A stretch of 64,000 nucleotides of DNA from the NCBI RefSeq assembly GCF_025602895.1, contig NW_026516255.1, positions 247,429 through 311,428 of the forward strand, in the 5' to 3' direction. Source of the stretch: Polychytrium aggregatum. Lineage: Eukaryota; Chytridiomycota; Chytridiomycetes; Polychytriales. The notes beneath the pieces were generated by a model. The model worked only from the letters and a program-made list of their open reading frames with translations. It made no database searches and was not told the origin of the DNA. Shown here one piece after another: positions 45,789 through 55,387 of this stretch. A program made the translations under genes and the position numbers. The stretch's first letter is position 1, and each line of letters opens with the position of its first letter.

Positions 45789-47554
45789 ATGATTAGACCC
45801 TTAGCGGAAGACAATGTCGGAGGATCCGACGACCTCCCTGCATACGACGATCGGTTCGCATATCCGGAAACCACTTTTCGGGTGGATTTGCAGGAAAGCT
45901 TGGCAAGCAGCTCCCTCACGACCGCTCCACCAACACCCAATACGCATCGGCGCACCGAAATGGTGGCTGTGCCTCTCCAGGACAACCAGACTGTCCAGTA
46001 TGGGCAGGGCCAGCTCGTCGTGCCGCCAGTGATAACAACCGTCCCTGACCTTCTCACCGACGAGATGATCAAGTTTGTCCTGACCCGCAAGCTCCGCGAT
46101 TCCTGGTGGGGCCTCACCGATACTTCAGCAGTTCAAAAGAGTGAAGTCTCTCGAGTACTGCCCTACTCGTGTCTCTACGTCGTTGTGGAATCGCTCGTGG
46201 AGGAGCGAAATCTCGAGGAGAAGGTTCAGCCCAACTCCAAGCGGCACACGGATTGGGATCCCCGCATCCGAGCCTCCAACAACGAGCGACCCCCTGGAAT
46301 CATGACCCAGTCGCTTTGGAATGGGCGAGTCAATTTCAACGGCAGTGATTTTCAGCAGACCGAGGACACCAATGCCCTATGGGACAGCACTGGTCATGAG
46401 GCTGCGGCTGGATGGACCACAGGTGGGTCATTGTTCGTATCTTGACAGTCGGCTGCGGCGAGCCATAACGTATACGATAGGCACTGCTGTGTTGGGTGTA
46501 TTTTGTGTTTGTCTTTTGTCTTTTGTCGCTGGTGAATAACGGCAGCTCCCTACCGTATGTTCTTGCCTTTAAAGGGGAGCATCGCAAGGACATTCCCGAG
46601 ACGTTGATTACGTCGATATGCGGCACCTGCGCAGGAGCTGGATCCAAGCCCTGCGCCGGCTGCCGCACCACCGGGCGGACCTCATGTTTGAGCTGCAAAG
46701 GAACTGGTGCCCAAACCGAATCCTCCAAAGACAGCACCAAAACAGAGCCATGCTCAAATTGCCGCGGAAGTGGTCGGGCACGGTGTCAGGAATGCGGAGG
46801 GATCGGACGAAAGGACTGTTCCACTTGCGACGGCCACGGCTCCGTTACCAGCCACCTGGTCATCAAATCCAGACGGGCCGTGGATTCGGCAAAAGGCATT
46901 GTGCTATTGAAGGAGACGGCACCCCCCGGCGGCAGCAACCATGTTTCGACACACGTATGCAGCGTGTCGATTCCAAAGTTTCCTCGTGCTTTGGTGGACG
47001 GCTACGAGAGCAAACGGATTCTCTTCCAAGATGCCGTATCCAATGGCTTTCGACTGCGACCCCCGCATCTGCTGTTTGCAGAGGCCGGAAGCGGCGTGCA
47101 GGCCGACCTGTCCGATCTGGCCGAGACGATCCGCCGTTGCATCAGCGAACATCGAGGCCGAGCCCGTGACGAGGATGGCCGATGGCCGAGCGAATCCGAT
47201 GCCCGTCTCGTCAGCCAACGCATGTCGATCTTTGGGCTGGACGTCTACGAGGTCGTGTGCACGTCCCAGCGCGAAAGCCATATCGGATATATCTGCGGTC
47301 AGGGAAAGCTCGAGGCCTTTGAAGGTCACATCGAACTACCGGGTCAGGCGATGGCCGTGGTCCGTGGCATCGCCGGCGCCGTTGGGAGCGGCATCTGGAG
47401 TCTCGGAGGCGCGGTATCATCGCTCTTTGGTGCAGGTCGACAGCCGTCGCAAAGCGACTCTTCCTCCAGCTGGAGCGAAGTCAGCGCGACGTCGGCAGAG
47501 GAAAAGGGCCAAGGGCCGCCTGGGTGGGACGATCTTAAGCGCCTTCCCTCGTAG
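45789..47554 (+). CDS. SSUH2-like protein with DnaJ-type CXXCXGXG cysteine repeats
   Basis: SSUH2 homologs are poorly characterised proteins that share the cysteine-rich zinc-binding repeat of DnaJ but lack a J domain. The ATG at 45789 begins IRPLAEDNVGGSDDLPAYDD. An N-terminal region follows (LLTDEMIKFVLTRKLRDSWW, SRVLPYSCLYVVVESLVEER), then an intron after WTTGG. The second exon begins near LPYVLAFKGEHRKDIPETLI. It carries six cysteine units: CGTCAGAG, CAGCRTTG (imperfect), CLSCKGTG, CSNCRGSG, CQECGGIG and CSTCDGHG. A C-terminal domain contains FPRALVDGYESKRILFQDAV, RMSIFGLDVYEVVCTSQRES and GYICGQGKLEAFEGHIELPG, a conserved SSUH2-type ending, before a glycine-rich hydrophobic stretch (GIAGAVGSGIWSLGGAVSSL) and LKRLPS. 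The hydrophobic stretch could associate with a membrane. Function is not known from sequence; a zinc-dependent chaperone-like role is only an inference. Confidence 0.7.
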
Positions 47555-48154
47555 CGGAGGCGGTCAAAACATCACCATCACCATCGCCGTCGCTGTCGTT
47601 GTCGTTGTCGCTGCTGTTGTGGGTGGTTTGAAAGTCTGGGCGATTGTTTTGTTGTTGGTCATGAATGCACATCACTCGAGAGAATGTCTACCGTTGCGGC
47701 TCGGGAACCATGATCGAGATATCCACACGGGCAGGGGCACTGCATATTCTTGAGCCCACCATGCATGCCATTGCGGGGCACCACGATGCATCCATCCCCG
47801 GTCGCTCTGCATGTCTGGTCGGTGCATTGTTTGCCCAGCACCAGCAGGCCGCCAAGCCCTCTGGCCGTCCTTGTCGCCCTGTTGGCGCGCACCGTCACAC
47901 GCCCGTCGCACCGCCCTGTCCTTTTTTTTCGTCCGTTTTTTTTTTTCTTGGTTTGTCAGCCCAAGGGCGTGGTTTATAGCCCCGGCTTCGCCGCCAATCC
48001 CACCTCTCCCTCCCTCCCGCCGCCATCTGGTCTGCCTTCCGGCTGTTGCGATTGCCTCCTTGGGACTCTGCATCCTCGCTGTGGATTTGGTCGCTCCATT
48101 CTCCTCCAGATTTTCCTGCCCATCCCCAGTCGATTGATTGCCCAAGCCGAAAGA
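47555..48154. promoter_or_regulatory. SSUH2-like 3' flank and ARB1 promoter
   Basis: These 600 bases lie between two plus-strand genes. Two T-rich runs (about 47922-47929 and 47936-47945) and a pyrimidine-rich stretch up to the ARB1 start are typical of a strongly expressed fungal promoter and leader. An imperfect GTTGTC/GCTGTC repeat follows the SSUH2 stop. Confidence 0.5.
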
Positions 48155-50744
48155 ATGCCTCCTAAGGAAAAGAAGTCTGCCAAGTCTGCCAAGGCTGCAA
48201 AGAGCTCAAAGAACTCGTCAGTCGACAGTCTGGCCGCCGGCGTTGGCAAGGTCAAGATCGAGAACAACCGATCCTGCTCCGGTGTCCTGACCAGTCAGAA
48301 GGACAGCAGAGGTACGTATCTTCCGTTGGCTTCGTGCTCGCTTGCTCGCTTGCTCGCCCGGCGTGCGCCCCCAGAACGACCGCCGGTTTAGCTGCTGTCT
48401 TTTCGCTGGCATGGCTCTCCGTTCGCTGGCGATGCGCTTGTTGGCCCTCCGCTCGTCCGATCGCCCACGCTGCTGCATTTGATGTCGCCTCAAGTGGCCA
48501 CTCCCTGCATATCCATAGTCTCTTTGGAGTGACTTTCTGCTCATGAATCTCACCCGTCGTCTTTTCGCAGATATCAAGATCGAGCAGTTCTCTCTGACGT
48601 ATTTCTCCCAGGTTCTCATCCAGGAGACCACCCTTGAGCTCAATTTTGGCCGTCGGTATGGTCTCATTGGCCCCAACGGATCGGGCAAGTCAACCTTCCT
48701 CGAGGCTCTGTACGCTCGCGAGGTGCCCATTCCGGACCATATCGATATCTTCCTGCTCAACTCTGAGTATCCCCCCACGGAGATGACCGCCCTGAATGCC
48801 GTCATCGACGATGCCAACAAGGAGCTCGCGGTAAGCTGTGCGTCCGTGCCTGCAGGTGGCATAGTCAGAAATTCGCTGTAGGGGCTGTGTCGACACAGGC
48901 TGCAGCCCGACAGTCAACCCAGGGTCGCCTGTATATCGTCTTTATCCTTGCTGAGGGTCGATTCCGGTGGCATGTCTTTTTGGTAGCCCCTTCTGTCGAC
49001 ACATTCTAATCGCTCTCTTATCCTCTGCGCTCCCCTGCCACTCGTTTCAACAACAGCGTCTCGAGAAGCTGATGGAGACCATCCTCGAGGAGGATCCCGA
49101 ATCTCCCTTGCTCGATGACATTTACGAGCGCATTGACGGCCTTGATGCCTCAACCTTTGAAAGCCGTGCTGCTTCCATTCTCTACGGTCTCGGCTTCACT
49201 AAGGAGAAGATGGACTTTAAAACCAAGGATCTGTCTGGCGGCTGGAGAATGCGTGTTGCTTTGGCTCGCGCTCTCTTCGTCAAGCCCACGCTTCTTCTCC
49301 TCGATCAGCCCACCAACCATCTGTACGTATGATGGGTGCCGCCGAGCTTGCTCAAGTGTAGAGCCCTACACAAGTCTCGACTGCCAGCCCGAGACTCAGA
49401 CGCTGCAGCGTGCACAGCCAATGCCTGATCGATATTGGTCCGATTGAAAAGCCAGCTGAGCTGCGCGGAGTGCTAACGTTACTGTTTTTGCCCCACTGGT
49501 CTGTTGCACAGTGACCTGGGAGCATGCGTGTGGCTCGAGGAGTATCTGAAGACATACAACCGCATTCTTCTCATCATCTCGCACTCGACTGACTTTTTGA
49601 ATGAGGTAGCCACCTTACAACGAGCGCTGCCGCTTGGGTCTGCCTGCTCTGACTGCTTCGGATTTGGAGCTCCAGCTGTGCTCGCAGCAGTGGTATTCAT
49701 GTCGCGTTCGGTGCCCGTCATTTGCTGACCAGGTTTTCACACCCCATCCACACACAGGTCTGCACCAACATTATCGAGCTCAACCCCAAGCGGCAGTTTG
49801 ATCATTACAGTGGCAACTTTGACATTTACGTCAAGACCAAGTATGAGCTCGAGGTCAACCAGATGAAGGCCTATGAGAAGCAACAGGATGAAATCGCCCA
49901 CATCAAAAAGTTCATTGCCTCCTGCGGTACCTACGCCAACCTGGTTCGCCAAGCCAAGTCGCGTCAAAAGATTCTGGACAAAATGGAGGCCGATGGCCTC
50001 GTCGAGAAGGTCCAAAAGAACCGCGAGTTCCGATTCCAGTTTGACTGCTCCGGCAAGCTCCCTCCTCCGGTCCTGTCCTTTGACGATATGAGCTTTGCCT
50101 ACGACGGCAACCTGAAGAAGAATGCCATCTACAAGAACCTGGAGTTTGGCGTCGACACCGACTCGCGCATTGCTCTCGTTGGCCCCAACGGTGCCGGCAA
50201 ATCCACCCTGCTGAAGCTCATGGCCGGTGAGCTCTCTCCCACCACGGGCAGCGTCAATCGCCATACCTCGCTCAAACTCGGCCGGTACAACCAGCATTCG
50301 GCTGAGCAACTGGATGGGTCCCTCTCGGCGGTGGACTATCTGCGAGCCAAGTTCCCCGACCTCCCGCAGGATATTCAGTACTGGCGACAAAAGATTGGCC
50401 AGTACGGTCTGACTGGCAACAACCAGCTCTGTCCCATCGACCAGCTGTCCGACGGCCAAAAGTCGCGCATTGTCTTCTGTGAGCTCTCGATCAACGCCCC
50501 CAACATTATCCTCTTTGATGAGCCCACCAACGCCCTCGACATCGAAACCATCGACTCGCTCGCTGAGGCCATCAATGAGTTTGAGGGTGGCGTCGTTCTG
50601 GTCTCGCACGACTTCCGTCTCATCTCACAAGTTGCTGAGCAGATCTGGGTGTGCGAGAACCAAAACGCGCATCTGTGGGAAGGCACAATTGCCGAGTACA
50701 AGGCCCACCTGCGCAAGTCCGTCTGTGCCGACATGAAGATCTAA
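48155..50744 (+). CDS. ARB1: ABC-F ATPase ARB1 / ABCF2, ribosome biogenesis factor
   Basis: ARB1 is a soluble twin-ATPase needed for maturation and export of both ribosomal subunits. Five exons (48155-48311, 48571-48830, 49057-49322, 49512-49605, 49758-50744) join in phase to 587 residues. A Lys/Ser-rich N-terminus ([20 protein letters not shown]) precedes ABC domain 1, with Walker [10 protein letters not shown], signature [15 protein letters not shown] and Walker [14 protein letters not shown], then H-loop IISHSTDF. The linker ([20 protein letters not shown]) is as in ABCF2. Domain 2 has Walker [10 protein letters not shown], signature [14 protein letters not shown], Walker [14 protein letters not shown] and H-loop [10 protein letters not shown]. 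The end is [11 protein letters not shown] with TAA at 50742-50744. In domain 1 the catalytic glutamate after the Walker B aspartate is read as glutamine (CAG at 49306-49308, residue 223), where ARB1 normally has DEP. Domain 2 keeps its glutamate. The gene is otherwise typical and codon use suggests high expression. Confidence 0.96.
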
Positions 50745-51527
50745 ATGCCATCCCGATGCCCGACGCATGGCAAGCTCCCGATTCCCGCTCGTCTCGCGGC
50801 ATCGGTCGCTCTGTCCAGCTTTTGTAGAGGCGTGGAGCTTGCTAGCATCCGCTCACCCCCCCCGTTTTCGAGGCCTGTGCGTTTTTGGCTCGTACCTGAC
50901 TCAATTGCCTCGGCTTCTTCCATCCCCCCCCCCTTGACACCTGATCAGATTGCGCCGTTGCACAGCGGCCTTCCTTTGAATTGTAGCCTCCCCCGCCATT
51001 CTATTTTGGAGACCCTCGCTGTCTCCCATGTTTCATCATCAGTATCCGAATACAGCGTACCCATTTCGAAACGGAACATCCTGGTTTGAGTCGGGGCTGT
51101 TGTTGATTTCCGGACCCGAATGCACACTCATCCATCGATGCTATGACCAACCAAGGAGGCTCGGGGCTGAGTGCAGTCGATCGCCGCCACAGGAGATCGG
51201 CCGAGTGTGTTCAAAACGATGCCCCCAAAACGATGCCCCCAAAACGGTGCTCCCAAAACTCATGAAAGCAAAGCGGCTGCCAACCAAGATTGGGAACAAT
51301 CGTGCTGCCAGCTACTGATGGCTGCAGATCGCTGTCCCGTTTCATTCACAACAAGCTGCATGATCACTGGCGATTCGTTGGCAATAGGGCCATTGTGGGA
51401 ACATGCATGTCCCACCTTTCCTTCGACCGAGCAAAATGCATCACCCTCGAGCGATCAGCATATGGATTGGGCAGCCACCGAAGAGAGCCGATGGGTCTGT
51501 CCTCGACTGCCTTTGATCCGCCCAATC
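50745..51527. other. Intergenic between convergent ARB1 and AAGAB genes
   Basis: About 780 bases hold the 3' ends of both genes. C homopolymer runs occur at 50866-50873 and 50924-50933, and a 14-bp tandem repeat at about 51213-51260. No gene is supported. Confidence 0.55.
51213..51260 (+). repeat. 14-bp tandem repeat, about three units
   Basis: The unit CAAAACGATGCCCC occurs twice exactly, then once in degenerate form (CAAAACGGTGCTCC). Confidence 0.85.
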
Positions 51528-53251
51528 TAGCTGCGATCGAGCTCCACGCCAAAGGAGAGGGCAATTTTGGCTGCAAACGCCCGCCGGTCCTTATCGTCAA
51601 GGGTCTCGCTATGAACTACAGAGGGCAGCGCGATAAGCAGTTGTGTGTGGGAGGGACCATTCCTGGTGCTTTGTCGGGCTGCCCACAACGGAGCGTCCAA
51701 TACTTGCCACGAAAGTTCCGGAGTGTCTGCAGGGTTCTCTCGAACGAGTCATCGTTGTCGGCCCCTCCAAACAAAAGTTCGTGGACCTTGCTTATATCCT
51801 CGTCGGTCGGCATCTCTAAAGACCAACCGATACATTTGTCTCAGCATACTCAGGAGACAATGTGCTACTGGCTGTCGAGTCGTTCAATGGCTCCACCTCG
51901 TTCACGAGGCAGAGGACGCCTTCCGGCATTCATCGGGCCAAGCTCAGATGCACATCTACCTTCCAGTCCATCGAAAACTGCCCAAGCAGAGATAGCAAGA
52001 GCGGCCGTGAGGATCACTTGCTATGGGGACATCACCCTCGCCAACACAGCGCCGATTCAAGCACGATGGAGGACATGGCGCCCTTGATCGCTTTCCATGT
52101 CCTCCGTGGTTTGGGACACTTGTAATATGGCCTTGACATAGCGAGATAAGCCGAATAAACTCACCCTCATGATTGGGCTGCACAAATGGGCCAAAATCGT
52201 CATTTCCCAGCTCCGTTGGGTCGATGGGCACCGCTGAAGCGGGACGGTTGGCTGGCCTGGTGCCCTTGGGGCGGTGTCCATCCCACAGATTTGACTCGAG
52301 TGCCTCGACGATCCGATCGAGTCCGACTTTTTCGACATAACCTGAGAGCGAGCAAGCCGGAAGGGGGAGGTTGGGCGACCTGGGTGGTTGGTTGGGAGGG
52401 CCGAGGGGCGCAGATTCCATCGCCCATCCACCGTGCAAAGCAGACAGCGCTGCCGATGGCGATAGCACTTGGATACGAACAGTCAGCCTCCACGACGCCG
52501 TTGTAGCTCACCAAATTCATCCGGTTCTGCTGGGGAGAGATCCATGTCGATATATTCGAATCCATTGGCGATGCACCAGTCTTCAGTTTCGCTGCTGGGT
52601 GCATCCAGATCGCAAGTGCGCCGGCTACTGAAAGCCACACAGAGGGCAATGTTGGGCTCGTATTCGTGAACAAAATGTGCCCAGTTTTCGATGATCGAAA
52701 GGCCTAGCTCGGCCTTGAGAATTTGATAATTACCAGAGTGACAGTCGAGGATCCAAACGTTAGGCAAGAGGCGAGTCAGTCAGCAGGAGCGATGGGAGAG
52801 CGATGCAGGCGAGTGGGGGGGGGATGCGAGAGAGATGCTGCATTCACGAGCCGCATATCCCAGCATCGCCGACAGAATAATCATCACCCAGGGACCGGGC
52901 TGCCGTCTGCCACTCCAATGCGTTCCCTTGGAGCAGGCAATTTACCTCGTCGGTTTTGTCAAAGACATAGATGATCGCATCGATTGCACTCCCGACAGCC
53001 TCACAAAACTGTTGGACCTCCTCCAACGTTTGTTTGCTGTCGATCTGATCGACCCAGATCTGGAGATCAGCAACGTAGTATTTCGTTTCGAGGCGCCAAG
53101 GAACGACCTTGGCGTGGTCGTCATGGATGACATCCCCCGCTGGTTGCTCGGGCGAGCTGCCATGGGCCAATAGATGCCGGAGTACGCTGGTGTGGCGACA
53201 GGCTTCTGTGCCAAGGAGTAGAATCTTGTTTTTCCTGATTGACGACTCCAT
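51528..53251 (-). CDS. AAGAB: Alpha- and gamma-adaptin-binding protein p34 (AAGAB / Irc6-like)
   Basis: AAGAB is a cytosolic chaperone that guides assembly of the AP-1 and AP-2 clathrin adaptors. The ATG at 53251 starts ESSIRKNKILLLGTEACRHT, a Rab-like beta strand and loop. Next is HDDHAKVVPWRLETKYYVAD, matching the 'PW...KYY.AD' block of human p34, then TLEEVQQFCEAVGSAIDAII and YVFDKTD. Later exons give IIENWAHFVHEYEPNIALCV, EDWCIANGFEYIDMDLSPAE and GLDRIVEALESNLWDG. The C-terminal exons contain ISKVHELLFGGADNDDSFER and TLQTLRNFRGK, the usual adaptin-interacting helix, then LDDKDRRAFAAKIALSFGVE and the stop at 51528-51530. The order of blocks follows AAGAB exactly. The G-domain fold lacks a classical P-loop, as in the family. 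Introns are several and short; C/G homopolymers sit just before the start codon. Confidence 0.87.
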
Positions 53252-53623
53252 TGGGGGGGGGGATTGGCGGCACCAGGGAGTGGGAGTCCAGCCGCAAGAG
53301 ATCAGATCAAGCCCAGGTTCCGTTTGGTCCTGGGCCGGCGCGCAGTTGCAACCCATTCAACTCTCGGGCAGCCCACTCTCAGAGGACTTCCCTGGGGCAG
53401 TCAAGTCCGGCAGTGCCTGGCTATTTTTTGATGATCCAGATGTGCTACAAGAACTCCTCTATATTTTTGATCATTCATCATGTCGCCGAATCCAAGACAG
53501 CAGTACTGAAATGGCCGGTCTCCCCACTTCACGCCGAATCATCGCTGTGGCGCGAAGGTTGTCGTCGCCCCCCCCCGGGATGACTGTGTCGATTCCCCGG
53601 GATATCTTCATCGTGGAAGTTGA
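53252..53623. other. Intergenic: AAGAB promoter and TLC-gene 3' flank
   Basis: These 370 bases include a G-run directly upstream of the AAGAB start (53253-53262) and a C-run at 53570-53576. No coding sequence is supported. Confidence 0.5.
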
Positions 53624-54785
53624 TTAGTGGAGCTTGCCAATAGGCTTCCGGTACTCTCGTACCCAAGCCGCAAACGTAAGCACCATCCACACCCCGCTCA
53701 ACATCACCAGAGCCCAATACTGCAAGAGATAGCCGGGCATCAGGAAGGGCTCAGGCTGGTCTGCAACTCCAAACCAGCGTTTGGGGTTGGTTAGATGCGA
53801 CCGCAGGAAAGGTAGAGTCCTCCACAAATGAAGCGATACCCAGGCACGGAAAACGACAAAGCTTATGGCCCGCAAAAAGAGAAGCATCGAATAAACGGGG
53901 TCATGGTGGCTTCGCCAGCTGGTCCTGGGAATATGTGGATGGAGGGCAGGTCGGACGATCTTTTGGTAGAACCAGACACCGTTCTGGAACGGCGCCGTGA
54001 ACTCGACAAGCATCAGATAGACCACGCCGATTGCACCAGTGCGGTAGAGCATCATCGCGACAGGTGTATATGTTGTCTGCGATTCGAGGGGCGAGACAGA
54101 GACGGTTGTCAGTTGAGAAGCAGCCGGTTGTGACAAGGTCGAGGCAGCCAGCTCTGCCAGGTTGGTTGGCAAGGCATTGGCTCTGCGTACTTTGGCGAGC
54201 TGCAAAGCCATGCATCCAGTATCCAGCTTCTTGGCGAGCCATCGCAGCAGAGCTTCAAAGGCCTACCATGGCATGATGGAGCCAGACTTCGGGACCCCAT
54301 CCTCCTTGAAGGTACATGGTGCCCATATCGTAGACAGAGTATCCGGCCAGGTGTGGCAAGGCCCAATCGAGAAGCTTTGGGTAATGGTAGAGCTGGTCCT
54401 GCTGATGGAACTCCCTCTGGACAAAGATAACGTATGCCGCAAGCGTCCCTGTGATGACGGCGTGCAGTGTGGAGCAAAACCTAGGATTTGGGCACAAGAC
54501 GCAGGCAGGCAACGAATGAGCTTGGTTTCTAACTAATCAATGTGGCACGAACGAATGAGCGTACAACGAAAATGTGTATCCTCCTCAATCGATGCCCCGT
54601 GAGCCAGAAGCAGCGCTGGACACATACTTTTCAGGGATCATGATGCGGTCCCGTCGGCAGAGCTCCTTGAGGACGCCGTGGGGGACAATCCAGGGCACCA
54701 GGGCCGAGATACAGTTGTGGACAGTCGTGTAAAAGAGGACCATAAGGGCCACTCGAATGGCAATCATGTCCGTCGGCGCACTCAT
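53624..54785 (-). CDS. TLC-domain multipass membrane protein (TLCD4/TLCD5-like)
   Basis: TLC (TRAM-LAG1-CLN8) domain proteins are ER or plasma-membrane lipid-related proteins with about seven helices. The ATG at 54785 gives SAPTDMIAIRVALMVLFYTT, a first membrane helix, and ends its exon at RDRIMIPEK. The next exon contains STLHAVITGTLAAYVIFV, then LLDWALPHLAGYSVYDMGTM and GPEVWLHHAM; the double histidine is the TLC signature. The third exon carries TPVAMMLYRTGAIGVVYLML, EFTAPFQNGVWFYQKIV, LLFLRAISFVVFRAWVSLHL and YLLQYWALVMLSGVWMVLTF, ending REYRKPIGKLH. The 'VEFTAPFQN' block corresponds to 'E.T.P..N' in TLC proteins. Substrate is unknown: ceramide-synthase type catalytic motifs are not obvious, so a TLCD-type lipid-handling role is more likely. 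The gene is divergent from DNAAF4. Confidence 0.78.
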
Positions 54786-55387
54786 TCTGTCCGGAGGGGT
54801 GTTGGTGCTCGTGCAGAGGCCAGGTTCGCAGGAAGGCCGAGTCCAGGCCGGCAGAACGAGCGGCCAACATTTTTTTCTGCCGCGGGTCACGGGATCCATC
54901 GCCATCCCACAACTACGCCATTGGCTGGCCAAGGAGCCGTGTCGGCCACAACTGGGCCAGAGAATCGGCAGTTCGAGACCGCGCCACGGAGAGCTCACCA
55001 GGGCGCTCGATTGGCCTTCGTTGATACGATTGGGATCGCCTCTGGCAGCCTGTTTATACTGCGATACAAGAACCAGGACTTGCGCATGACCAAAGCATTC
55101 ACTCGATCTGCCCAACGTGTCCAAATGTGCTCGAGGGCGGGCCAAGACATGCCGGCTCAGCGCGGGCTGGCCATCGCAGATGCGGTCGCGAGAAACATAC
55201 GCTCCGAATGCTATTGCGGCGCATGGTAGCGCGGGCATCACGCTAGCCACCTGCCTCCGCCTCTTCCCGCGCATTCTGAAGAGGTTCAAGCCGGCCATCC
55301 CAGCACCTCCCACCCTCGTCCGATTCGCGCATCATCTAAAGCGCCAGGAAAGTACTGGGCTTCAATCCACTGTAGTCCTGATCAACG
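54786..55387. promoter_or_regulatory. Divergent promoter region, TLC gene / DNAAF4
   Basis: These 600 bases separate two divergent starts. Minus-strand frames stay open upstream of the TLC start but are polar and lack motifs, so I treat them as non-coding. Confidence 0.45.

Noticed and set aside
54786-55313. N-terminal extension of the TLC-domain protein
   Set aside because: The open frame is polar, with no membrane segments or conserved blocks. The ATG at 54785 directly precedes the first helix.
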